NCBI GenBank assembly: GCA_002425305.1
Contig: DILZ01000006.1
Coordinates: 2,858-8,593, forward strand
Source: Ruminococcaceae bacterium UBA5579
GTDB lineage: Bacteria > Bacillota > Clostridia > Oscillospirales > Ruminococcaceae
DNA: 5,736 nt
Direction of reading: 5' to 3'
Positions within the stretch are counted from its first letter, which is position 1, and the number at the start of each line of letters is the position of its first letter. The translations under genes and the position numbers were made by a program. Shown here piece after piece: positions 1 to 5,736 of the stretch. Below the pieces are notes generated by a model, which was not told where the DNA came from, did no database searches, and saw nothing but the letters and a program-made list of their open reading frames with translations.

Positions 1-1
1 A

Positions 2-757
2 GACCGCCGTCACATTCGCCGCAGGATAGACAAGCTCTCCGCTGAACTTCGCGAGCTTGAACAGCGGCGCGGCTATTCGCGTGAGCGCCGACGAAAGGAC
101 AGCGTTCAAGTCGGCGCGATAGTCGGCTACACGAACGCGGGAAAATCCACGCTGTTGAACCTCTTGACTGGCGCGGGAGTGCTTGCCGAGGACAAGCTCT
201 TCGCGACCCTCGATCCCACCTCGCGCTCAATAGAGCTGCCCGACGGTCGCAATCTGCTGCTCGTGGACACGGTAGGATTGATACGCCGTTTGCCGCACCA
301 TCTCGTTGAAGCGTTCAAGTCGACGCTTGAGGAGGCGGCGTGCGCGGATATTATAATCCACGTCTGCGACGTTTCCGATCCCGAAGCCGCCGAAAAGGCG
401 GACGTAACGCTGAAAACTCTCGCGGACTTAGGCGCGGCGGAGATCCCCGTCGTGACCGTTCTCAACAAATGCGATAAGATCGCGGAAAACATTCCCGAGG
501 ACGACCGCACCGTCAAAATAAGCGCCCTGAAAAACGAGGGCATAGACCGCCTTTTGGAAACGATCGCGCGAAATCTCCCTCAAACGAGCCGCCGAATGAA
601 GCTGCTGCTCCCTTACGACAAGGCGGGACTGACCGCGAAAATACGCGAAAACGGCAAGGTGTTCTCCGAGGAGTACACCGAAAACGGCATTGAAGTCGAC
701 GCATTGGTTGACCAAATGCTGATAAAACAACTGTCGCAATACGCTGATAGTTGTTAG
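2..757 (+). CDS. hflX: GTPase HflX, C-terminal part (5' end outside window)
   Basis: HflX is a conserved translation-factor GTPase that binds the 50S subunit and splits stalled or stress-damaged ribosomes. The frame is open from the first complete codon, and 251 codons are present; the family is usually above 400 residues, so the N-terminal nucleotide-binding-like domain is missing. Visible codons 1-31 are the arginine-rich linker helix (DRRHIRRRI) typical of HflX just before its G domain. The G domain follows: G1 GYTNAGKST (codons 42-50), G2 region FATLDPTSR (67-75), G3 DTVGLIRRLP (89-98), G4 NKCD (155-158) and G5 SALK (174-177). A short C-terminal domain ends the protein. A TTG at 155 lies inside the P-loop region and cannot be the start. 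The last residues (ADSC) and the TAG stop fall in the left arm of the repeat element. Sampled GC is near 58-60 percent, somewhat above the genes further right. Confidence 0.96.
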   Translation, partial: DRRHIRRRIDKLSAELRELEQRRGYSRERRRKDSVQVGAIVGYTNAGKSTLLNLLTGAGVLAEDKLFATLDPTSRSIELPDGRNLLLVDTVGLIRRLPHHLVEAFKSTLEEAACADIIIHVCDVSDPEAAEKADVTLKTLADLGAAEIPVVTVLNKCDKIAENIPEDDRTVKISALKNEGIDRLLETIARNLPQTSRRMKLLLPYDKAGLTAKIRENGKVFSEEYTENGIEVDALVDQMLIKQLSQYADSC

Positions 758-783
758 TTATATAGTAGTTAGTTGTTAGTAAA
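748..783 (+). repeat. Left arm of inverted repeat (TTAGTTG heptamers)
   Basis: TAG triplets begin at 748, 755, 763, 766, 770 and 777, with a TAA at 780, so this arm has stop codons in all three plus-strand frames. The TAG at 755-757 is the hflX stop. It matches the right arm in inverted orientation at 748-757 versus 955-946 (10 of 10) and 773-779 versus 931-925 (7 of 7). Confidence 0.75.
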
Positions 784-785
784 GG

Positions 786-809
786 TGCGCCGCTTTGCAG
801 CGCATTTTT
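786..809 (+). terminator. Probable Rho-independent terminator of hflX
   Basis: TGCGC (786-790) pairs with GCGCA (800-804). Inside it, GC (792-793) pairs with GC (797-798) around a TTT loop, with one C/A mismatch. Five T residues (805-809) follow directly. It lies 28 bp past the hflX stop. On the minus strand the same hairpin is followed only by CCTTTAC, so it would be a weak terminator for the galactokinase gene. Confidence 0.65.
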
Positions 810-824
810 GCGATTACAAAGCCA
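810..824 (+). repeat. 15-bp direct repeat, copy 1
   Basis: GCGATTACAAAGCCA occurs here and again, without mismatch, at 905-919. The flanking bases differ, so the match is exactly 15 bp. A partial inverted relative (TTGTAATGCG) lies between the copies near 856-865. This copy directly follows the T-tract of the terminator. Confidence 0.75.
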
Positions 825-904
825 AATTCGGTCTTTCCAATGCTTAAAAACGCGATTGTAATGCGATTTTATGCAGGCGCAGTTTTCGCGAACCCGCGCA
901 AACC

Positions 905-919
905 GCGATTACAAAGCCA
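905..919 (+). repeat. 15-bp direct repeat, copy 2
   Basis: Second exact copy of GCGATTACAAAGCCA, abutting the inner end of the right inverted-repeat arm. The copies are 80 bp apart. No protein or RNA function can be assigned; the pair may reflect duplication inside the repeat element. Confidence 0.75.
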
Positions 920-955
920 TTTAACTAACAACTAGAAACTATCAGCTAACAACTA
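920..955 (-). repeat. Right arm of inverted repeat (TTAGTTG heptamers)
   Basis: Read on the minus strand this arm repeats the left arm with a one-base gap in the middle. Minus-strand stop triplets whose first base is at 955, 948, 944, 934 and 927 cover all three frames. The TGA at 944-942 is the galactokinase stop. The arm therefore mirrors the hflX end on the other side. Confidence 0.75.
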
Positions 956-2189
956 CCTCGCACCCGCCGACGTTCCGAATTGACAGGATATGACAAGAGC
1001 CCGTTCCGAACGCCTTTTCCATATTCATTTTAAACTGCTTCAGCGCGTCGAACGGCACGAACGCTTGTATCGTTCCCGCGAATCCGCCGCCGTGGACGCG
1101 GCACGCGCCCTTGCGGTGAAGCGAGCTTTCCGCGATATTAAGCGCGATGGAAAGGCTTTGATGCCTGATATCGGAATTTGAGTAGACGTTCTGCAAGTAT
1201 TTGAACGAGCTGTCGCCGCTTTCGCGTACAGATGACAGGAAGTTGTCGAACATCTCGTTTTTCAGCGCGTGTACTACCTTTTCAACGCGCTCGTTCTCGT
1301 GGAAGAAGTGAATAGCGCGAAGCACTGCCCTATCGCCGAACTGCTCCCGCAGGAATTTAATGTTGAGGATTATATCCGCCAGCGACAGCGAGCGCAGCGT
1401 TTGACAATCGAAAAATCCCGCCACTTCCTTCATTTCGCGCGGTATCTCCGAGTAATCGGCTGTGAGGTCGGCGTGATCGCCCTTCGTGTCGACTATGCAA
1501 AGCGCGTGCTCATATTTGGCAAAATCGCACTTTATGCTTTCGATGACGGGTATATCGCCGTCCTTCAGGTCGATAGCGACAAACCCGCCCACAGCACACA
1601 CTGTCTGGTCCATCAGCCCCGAATTTTTCCCGAAATACACATTTTCGGCGAAATGCGATATCTGTGCCACCTTTACAGGCGAGATCTGTCCATCGTTAAA
1701 CATATGCGAAAGGATAGTCCCGACCAGCACCTCAAACGCCGCCGAGCTTGAAAGCCCCGTCCCCCTTATTACGGTGGAGGTCGTGTACGCACGGAAGCTG
1801 CCTATGTTGTGACCGTTCTTTTTAAAGCCTTTAAGTATTCCGCGTATCAGAGCCGCAGAGGTGTTTTTTTCGTCCTCGTGAACGTTCAGGTCGCTCAGGT
1901 CTATCTTGTCTTCGGGAAACCCATCGGATTTTATAGTGACAAATCCGTCGTCTGTTTGCTCTGCAACGGCGATAATATCCAGATCCACGCTTGCCGCGAA
2001 CACCTTGCCGTTGTTGTGGTCGGTGTGGTTTCCGCATATCTCCGTGCGCCCCGGCGCCGAGAAGAACCGGTGCGCCCCAAGTGCGCCGAAATACTCCGCA
2101 AATCCGACCTCTGCAGCCCTGTACCGCTGTATCTGAGCCGCCTGCAAAGTTGGGTAAACGTCCTTGAGGTTTCTGATGATAGGTCTCAT
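942..2189 (-). CDS. galK: Galactokinase-family GHMP sugar kinase
   Basis: Predicted cytosolic kinase that phosphorylates galactose, or a related sugar, at C1 with ATP, the entry step of the Leloir pathway. The protein is 415 residues, near the family norm. The three GHMP landmarks are present in order: sugar motif PGRTEICGNHTDHNNG (46-61), ATP-binding loop RGTGLSSSAA (142-151) and C-terminal motif RVHGGGFAGT (364-373). GLMDQ (191-195) holds the presumed catalytic Asp194, and Tyr246 sits where galactokinases place a sugar-contacting Tyr. In the sugar motif the usual GEHTDY is GNHTDH, so Glu is Asn54 and Tyr is His58; exact sugar specificity is therefore open. The start is the ATG at 2189, since AAGGAG lies 6 nt before it; the in-frame TTG at 2207 lies upstream of this ribosome binding site. 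The last residues (EVVVS) and the TGA fall in the repeat arm. Probably co-transcribed with the upstream rodA-like gene. Confidence 0.88.
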   Translation of the reverse strand: MRPIIRNLKDVYPTLQAAQIQRYRAAEVGFAEYFGALGAHRFFSAPGRTEICGNHTDHNNGKVFAASVDLDIIAVAEQTDDGFVTIKSDGFPEDKIDLSDLNVHEDEKNTSAALIRGILKGFKKNGHNIGSFRAYTTSTVIRGTGLSSSAAFEVLVGTILSHMFNDGQISPVKVAQISHFAENVYFGKNSGLMDQTVCAVGGFVAIDLKDGDIPVIESIKCDFAKYEHALCIVDTKGDHADLTADYSEIPREMKEVAGFFDCQTLRSLSLADIILNIKFLREQFGDRAVLRAIHFFHENERVEKVVHALKNEMFDNFLSSVRESGDSSFKYLQNVYSNSDIRHQSLSIALNIAESSLHRKGACRVHGGGFAGTIQAFVPFDALKQFKMNMEKAFGTGSCHILSIRNVGGCEVVVS

Positions 2190-2195
2190 AACGAT

Positions 2196-2201
2196 CTCCT
2201 T
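2196..2201 (-). promoter_or_regulatory. Ribosome binding site deciding the galK start
   Basis: On the minus strand AAGGAG is followed by six bases (ATCGTT) and the ATG at 2189. This near-perfect Shine-Dalgarno sequence selects that ATG over the TTG six codons upstream at 2207. It lies in the 37-bp gap after the rodA-like gene, where no terminator hairpin is seen. Confidence 0.85.
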
Positions 2202-2226
2202 AATCAATAAATTAAACGCCGAAATG

Positions 2227-3369
2227 TCAGTCCTTTTCCGTGTAGAACATATGCTTGACCTTTTCCTTATGGCACGACACGCTCAGTACCAACCCCATAC
2301 AAATATGCGTCATCATCATCGAAGTACCGCCCTGGCTTATAAACGGCAGCGGTATGCCGATAACGGGAATTACCGACAGCACCATTCCGATATTTATAAC
2401 ACAATGGAAAAATACCATTGCAAATACTCCCACACACATCAGCTTTCCGAGGAAGTCGGGAGCACCCGAGGCGTTGGAGAGCAGCTTTAAGCATAATGCC
2501 GCAAGCACTATGACAACCACCATACAGCCGATAAATCCAAGCGTCATTCCGATGTAGGCGAACACATAGTCGTTTTCCAGATACGAGGTTTCGGTATGAT
2601 GATTTGCGTCAAAGCCCAGCCCCGTAAGCTGTCCCGAGCCTAATGCTATCGTGCCGTGGTACTGCTGATAATAGTCGCCGAGTATTTCCTGCTGCTGCAG
2701 TTCCTTATCGAACAGTATAAGAATTCGCTTTCTGTGGTGATCCTGCATAATATAGTTCCAAGCGACATAGCCGATCACCGGAACGGAAACGACCCCCGCC
2801 AGAAGATACTTCCACGAAAGCCCGCCCATAAACAGCATACAGATGAAGATAAACAGAAAGACCAGCGCGCTGCCCGCGTCGCCCTGTTTCATTATCAGCG
2901 CAACGGGAAATATTCCGTGCGCGCACAGCAAGAGAAAGTGGGGAGGCGAGTTTAACTTGTCGCCGAGTTTTGAAATGTGGGTTGCAAGCGTGATTATAAA
3001 CACAAATTTCGTTACCTCGGAGGGCTGAAGCGTGAAGCTGCCTATCCTCAGCCATGCCATATCGTCGTCAACTTCTATTCGCAGCGACGGTACAAACAAT
3101 AAAAGCTGGAGGATAAGCGCTATCGGTGCGAATGTAAACCAGAACTTCGAGATAAACTTATAGTCAATAAAACTAACGATAAACGCCACTGCAATGCCGA
3201 TTATCGCTGCCTTCAACTGTGTGTTTGCCGTTCTTTGATCTATGATGCCCACCGTTACCATAGAGTTTATCAAATAAATGTCGAATACGGTTATCGCAAT
3301 GCAAATGACGGGCAGTACCTTGTCAACGTGCTTTAAATAGCCCGCAAAATATTTTAAAACCTTTTTCAT
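2227..3369 (-). CDS. rodA: RodA/FtsW-family SEDS peptidoglycan glycosyltransferase
   Basis: SEDS proteins are multi-pass membrane enzymes that polymerise lipid II into glycan strands with a class B PBP partner. This one is 380 residues with about ten hydrophobic spans (for example 18-36, 52-68, 76-93, 168-184, 188-207, 268-297, 308-332). Landmarks are WLRIGSFTLQPSEVTKF (106-122), KQGDAGSALV (161-170), ALGSGQLTGLGF (242-253), ENDYVFAYIG (265-274) and GIPLPFISQGGTS (338-350). Asp267 aligns with the catalytic Asp of E. coli FtsW (Asp297) and RodA. Length and the LQPSE segment favour a RodA type over FtsW or SpoVE, but the subgroup is not certain. Odd points: the usual GEE after the catalytic loop is GMT (274-276), SYGG is SQGG, and KQPD is KQGD. 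The ATG at 3369 has only a weak GGGTG-like ribosome binding site. It is first in a likely operon with galK. Confidence 0.9.
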   Translation of the reverse strand: MKKVLKYFAGYLKHVDKVLPVICIAITVFDIYLINSMVTVGIIDQRTANTQLKAAIIGIAVAFIVSFIDYKFISKFWFTFAPIALILQLLLFVPSLRIEVDDDMAWLRIGSFTLQPSEVTKFVFIITLATHISKLGDKLNSPPHFLLLCAHGIFPVALIMKQGDAGSALVFLFIFICMLFMGGLSWKYLLAGVVSVPVIGYVAWNYIMQDHHRKRILILFDKELQQQEILGDYYQQYHGTIALGSGQLTGLGFDANHHTETSYLENDYVFAYIGMTLGFIGCMVVVIVLAALCLKLLSNASGAPDFLGKLMCVGVFAMVFFHCVINIGMVLSVIPVIGIPLPFISQGGTSMMMTHICMGLVLSVSCHKEKVKHMFYTEKD

Positions 3370-3398
3370 TTTGCACCCAAATTAAGTTCTTCAAGAAT

Positions 3399-3428
3399 GT
3401 TTCGCTGCGGAAAACAGCGGTACGAAAC
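3399..3428 (-). promoter_or_regulatory. Stem-loop in the rodA 5' leader
   Basis: In the roughly 78-nt leader, GTTTCG (3428-3423 on the minus strand) pairs with CGAAAC (3404-3399). An inner CTG/CAG pairing (3417-3415 with 3407-3405) encloses a TTTTCCG loop. An alternative inner stem CGCTG/CAGCG (3419-3415 with 3407-3403) competes with the last two outer pairs. No T-tract follows, so it is not an intrinsic terminator. Function is unknown; no riboswitch class is recognised. Confidence 0.4.
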
Positions 3429-3453
3429 GCGATTTTACTACTCATACATATTT

Positions 3454-3482
3454 ATTATATACTTTTTTTCTTTTATTTGCAA
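3454..3482 (-). promoter_or_regulatory. Sigma-A-type promoter for rodA-galK
   Basis: On the minus strand, -35 TTGCAA (3482-3477, four of six consensus bases) is followed by a 17-bp spacer and a perfect -10 TATAAT (3459-3454). Transcription would start near 3446-3449, giving a leader of about 78 nt before the ATG at 3369. The spacer is AT-rich with an A-tract. It lies downstream of the terminator of the preceding gene, as expected for an independent unit. Confidence 0.7.
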
Positions 3483-3492
3483 TAGCTTTTAA

Positions 3493-3521
3493 GCGAAATT
3501 TCCCAAACATCGAAAATTCGC
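3493..3521. promoter_or_regulatory. Imperfect dyad upstream of the rodA promoter
   Basis: GCGAA (3493-3497) is the inverted match of TTCGC (3517-3521). After one A/A mismatch three more pairs follow (TTT 3499-3501 with AAA 3513-3515), with an 11-nt centre. It lies about 10 bp upstream of the -35 box, where an activator could bind. No known operator consensus is recognised, so it may be chance. Confidence 0.25.
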
Positions 3522-3531
3522 CAAAACATAT

Positions 3532-3563
3532 AAAAAGCCGAAGATTTTTTTAAAATCTTCGGC
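3532..3563 (-). terminator. Strong Rho-independent terminator of the GGDEF/EAL gene
   Basis: A perfect 12-bp stem, GCCGAAGATTTT (3537-3548) with AAAATCTTCGGC (3552-3563), has a 3-nt loop. On the minus strand it is followed by TTTTTATATG. It begins 49 bp after the TAA of the GGDEF/EAL gene and lies before the rodA promoter, so it separates the two units. The plus-strand side is followed by AATTTTG and might act weakly in that direction. Confidence 0.9.
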
Positions 3564-3612
3564 AATTTTGATAGTCGGATAAAAATGTCATTGCGATATC
3601 GTTCGATCCGGT

Positions 3613-5736
3613 TTAATTGTCTGCGGACGAGTGTATTACCATTTTCTTAATAAATTCGGAGGTGTGCAGCGGGCGGCAGTTCACTATTCCCTGAAACATA
3701 TCCGCGCCGAAATGCCTTGCGTATTCAAGCGATTTTTCGTTATCCACGCCCTTTATGCATACCTTGATGTCCTTATCGTGAGCGCGGGTGATAAGAGTCC
3801 GCACGAACGACGCACCTACGGGGTCGTCGGTAAGCCGGCGTGCGCGCAGCTTAACGATCTTTATATACGGATTATTCAAAAACTCTCCCGTAAAGAAGTT
3901 CTCTCCCTTGTCGTCGGCTATTACGGTAACGCCCAGCTTTGAGAACGTTTTTAGGTTGCTGCTTTTTTCAAGCAGCGTGTTGTCGCTTTCGGAGATATTT
4001 ATCGCGATAGCGTCGGGCGAAAGCGAATATTCAAGCAGCTTTTCCTTTAGGATCAGCAGGCTGTCTTCGGAATTGAGTACGTTTTCGGGGATCGTGTAGC
4101 TTACCATAAAGTCCGGAACACCGTTTTCCCTCACCGCTGCGGCAAGCTCGCACACTCGGCTGAGCGCGAATTTGTGGAATTCAAACGCCGCGCCGATGCG
4201 GTCGATTATCGGGAGAAATCTGTCGCGCGAAATGATTATATCGCCGTTGCCCCAGAACAGGTGCGCCTCGCACGCAACAAGCTCTCCGGAGGTCGTGTCC
4301 AAAACGGGGGTATACAGGTAGTAGAACCCTTGGAAATCGTTCTCGACTGCCTCCGTAATAAGTTTTTTCACACGCTGATTGTCATCAAGCTTCTCTTCAA
4401 GATCGCTTGAATAGCATACGGCGTCGTGAAGTTTTTTGTCCTTGGCGAGCCTGAGTGTCTTTGTTGCCGCTCTCACGCAGTCCGGCACACAGTCCGCATC
4501 GTCGGGGAACATACATACACCCGCATAGATATCCAGCTTGTTTTCGCTGTCGTTGAGATACCACGGACTTCTGAACTTCAACAGTATGCTCTGCGCCAGC
4601 GAAACCGCGTCCTCGTGCGTTGCGCCCGTCATCAGAACGAACAATATGTCGTTTGAGAACATATAAATGCTTTTTTCAAATTCGGTGTGTATAGCGGAGA
4701 TATATTCGGCGATGGATCGCGTCACCTCGTCGGCATAGCGGCAGGAATATACCTCGGAAAGTGTTTTGAGGTTTGCTATCTCAACGGAGATAACGGCACC
4801 CGTCTTGTCTTCAGTCATAATGTCGCGGAAATCGCGCTCGAAAGCGCTTCTGTTCGGTATGCCCGTGGTGGTGTTGTAATATGCCAGCCGAAGCAAATGC
4901 TCCTGTGATACCGCAAGCTCGTTTTCCATAAACGAACGGTAGATAATGGTGGAGATGATCTGAGTGATGCTTTTGATTATTTTCCTGTCGCGGTTCGTCC
5001 ACACGCGATCGCTTTCGTGCGAAATGAACATCAGAATACCGCGGGAGCTTCCGTTCTCGTATATTCTTGAAAGCGCGCAGCTTCTGTTTTTTTCGCTGCT
5101 ATTATTTAAATCGCTTTCGTTCACGCAGACCACGGCGTCGTTTTCAAGCTCCTTATCGATCGTTTCGTTGATGATATCGTTTACGATCACCGGGATTATC
5201 ACGCCGCTTTCGTCCCAGCGATAAACCTTTACGGGGCGCTGAGCGTCATAGCAGAACAGCATATCGTCCAGCCCGAAATATTCCTTTACAAGCGGGATAA
5301 CGCTGCCGAATGATGTTGAGGTGTCGCGGCTTTGCAGTATCAGCGAGTAGATATTGTTTATAAGTATCTGATCCTCAAAATTCTGCCCCAGCAGCTTGTT
5401 GGCGTTTTGAGAATTTTCCATTTCCTCACTGATAACGATATACGAGTTCGCAAGCTCCGAAACGGTCTGCACCATAGTGTCCAGCAGCGGAACGCAGTTG
5501 TTTATATCCTCCGGCGATTCGCTTGCGATAAGCCAAGCCCCGACGTCGTGGTGTTTTATGCGGATATATTTCTTACGCTGATAGCTCATTTTATTGAGGT
5601 TTTCTTTTTCGTCCTGCCCGGGCGCGGGTATCGTTTCACCCTTTTCGTCGATTATCACGGAATACACGCCCTTTATCAGCGTGAAGGGCTGCTGAATACG
5701 TTTAAGATAATCCTTTCCCAACACGGCAAGCAGACG
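3613..5736 (-). CDS. GAF-GGDEF-EAL protein with degenerate catalytic motifs (5' end outside window)
   Basis: A predicted cytosolic signalling protein built like c-di-GMP enzymes but probably inactive as one. The frame is open to the window edge. A GTG at 5724 has no ribosome binding site, and four more codons (RLLA) precede it, so the true start is likely outside. Residues below count from that GTG (703 in all). Residues 1-100 hold a small sensor-like region, faintly like PocR-type domains (VGAWLIAS, 61-68). A GAF-like domain spans about 115-262, then a signalling helix (262-282). The GGDEF domain (about 283-440) starts with NTTTGIPNR (284-292), but its signature is SNDIL (357-361) and its first metal motif is VEIANLK. 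The EAL domain (about 450-695) keeps Glu486 (EAH), Asp604-Asp605 (DDKG), Lys622 and Gln678, but has Thr for the NLS Asn, Asn576 for the first Glu of E-x-TE, KIV for KID and IKGVD for AEGVE. It may bind ligand or partners. No membrane segment is seen. Confidence 0.85.
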   Translation of the reverse strand, partial: RLLAVLGKDYLKRIQQPFTLIKGVYSVIIDEKGETIPAPGQDEKENLNKMSYQRKKYIRIKHHDVGAWLIASESPEDINNCVPLLDTMVQTVSELANSYIVISEEMENSQNANKLLGQNFEDQILINNIYSLILQSRDTSTSFGSVIPLVKEYFGLDDMLFCYDAQRPVKVYRWDESGVIIPVIVNDIINETIDKELENDAVVCVNESDLNNSSEKNRSCALSRIYENGSSRGILMFISHESDRVWTNRDRKIIKSITQIISTIIYRSFMENELAVSQEHLLRLAYYNTTTGIPNRSAFERDFRDIMTEDKTGAVISVEIANLKTLSEVYSCRYADEVTRSIAEYISAIHTEFEKSIYMFSNDILFVLMTGATHEDAVSLAQSILLKFRSPWYLNDSENKLDIYAGVCMFPDDADCVPDCVRAATKTLRLAKDKKLHDAVCYSSDLEEKLDDNQRVKKLITEAVENDFQGFYYLYTPVLDTTSGELVACEAHLFWGNGDIIISRDRFLPIIDRIGAAFEFHKFALSRVCELAAAVRENGVPDFMVSYTIPENVLNSEDSLLILKEKLLEYSLSPDAIAINISESDNTLLEKSSNLKTFSKLGVTVIADDKGENFFTGEFLNNPYIKIVKLRARRLTDDPVGASFVRTLITRAHDKDIKVCIKGVDNEKSLEYARHFGADMFQGIVNCRPLHTSEFIKKMVIHSSADN

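Larger units (their letters stand above)
748..955. repeat. Heptamer-based inverted-repeat element between convergent genes
   Basis: About 208 bp with two inverted arms (748-783 and 920-955) around a 136-bp core. Each arm is a degenerate tandem of a 7-bp unit, TAGTTGT/TTAGTTG. Read outside-in, both arms start with the identical 10-mer TAGTTGTTAG, pass through a diverged middle (left TTATATAG, right CTGATAG), share TTGTTAG again, and end in an A-rich stretch followed by GG. The core carries a terminator-like hairpin and a 15-bp direct repeat. The arms overlap the last codons of both flanking genes. No transposase or target-site duplication is visible. It could be a small non-autonomous repeat (MITE- or REP-like) or a locally expanded spacer; the structure is seen directly, the family assignment is inference. 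Confidence 0.7.

Noticed and set aside
127..543. 138-codon open frame on the minus strand opposite hflX
   Set aside because: It lies antisense to the conserved G domain; the serine-rich low-complexity translation is typical of a shadow frame.
887..898. CGCG-AACC-CGCG hairpin as a galK terminator
   Set aside because: The stem is only 4 bp and no T-tract follows it on the minus strand, so an intrinsic terminator for galK cannot be supported.
748..955. CRISPR array or insertion sequence explanation for the repeats
   Set aside because: The repeat unit is 7 bp and tandem without unique spacers, and there is no transposase frame between the arms, so neither a CRISPR array nor a full insertion sequence fits.
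1269..1751. 160-codon open frame on the plus strand inside galK
   Set aside because: It is antisense to a kinase gene with all family motifs, has no recognisable domain and no ribosome binding site; an open antisense frame is expected from the codon use of the real gene.
3323..3445. Possible 40-codon leader peptide overlapping the rodA start (ATG at 3445, minus strand)
   Set aside because: It begins almost at the predicted transcription start with no ribosome binding site and shows no attenuation-like codon run; its overlap with rodA looks accidental.
5722..5724. GTG as the start of the GGDEF/EAL gene
   Set aside because: No Shine-Dalgarno sequence is seen in the 12 bases available before it and the frame continues upstream to the window edge, so the gene is better treated as 5'-partial.

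Overview
The window looks like chromosome of an anaerobic Firmicute, most likely an uncultured gut clostridium of the Ruminococcaceae/Oscillospiraceae type. This is inferred from the clostridial variant of the galactokinase sugar motif, the strong AAGGAG ribosome binding site, the moderate GC content and the large degenerate GGDEF/EAL regulator. Species cannot be named from the sequence alone. No CRISPR array, tRNA, rRNA, transposase or phage gene is visible.

Layout. (1) Positions 2-757 (+) hold the C-terminal 251 codons of the ribosome-associated GTPase HflX; its N-terminal domain lies outside the window. (2) Positions 748-955 hold a repeat-rich convergent intergenic element. It has two inverted arms built from a TAGTTGT/TTAGTTG heptamer, a likely Rho-independent terminator for hflX and an internal 15-bp direct repeat. 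The arms reach into the 3' ends of both flanking genes. (3) Positions 942-2189 (-) encode a galactokinase-family GHMP kinase. (4) Positions 2227-3369 (-) encode a RodA/FtsW-type SEDS peptidoglycan polymerase, 37 bp upstream of the kinase in the same direction. (5) Positions 3370-3612 hold a sigma-A-type promoter and a structured leader for the rodA-galK unit, then a strong terminator for the next gene. (6) Positions 3613-5736 (-) encode the bulk of a GAF-GGDEF-EAL protein, open at the window edge, whose two c-di-GMP catalytic motifs are both badly eroded.

How the genes relate. rodA and galK look co-transcribed from the promoter near 3454-3482, with no terminator between them. RodA polymerises glycan strands for cell elongation and the kinase makes a sugar-1-phosphate, so a shared role is not obvious. 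The degenerate GGDEF/EAL gene is a separate upstream unit that ends at the 12-bp hairpin at 3537-3563. HflX is transcribed toward this block and meets galK tail to tail at the repeat element.

I do not see a clearly new multi-gene system. The points most worth following are the heptamer stop-codon repeat, the c-di-GMP pseudo-enzyme, and active-site changes in the kinase and the SEDS protein.
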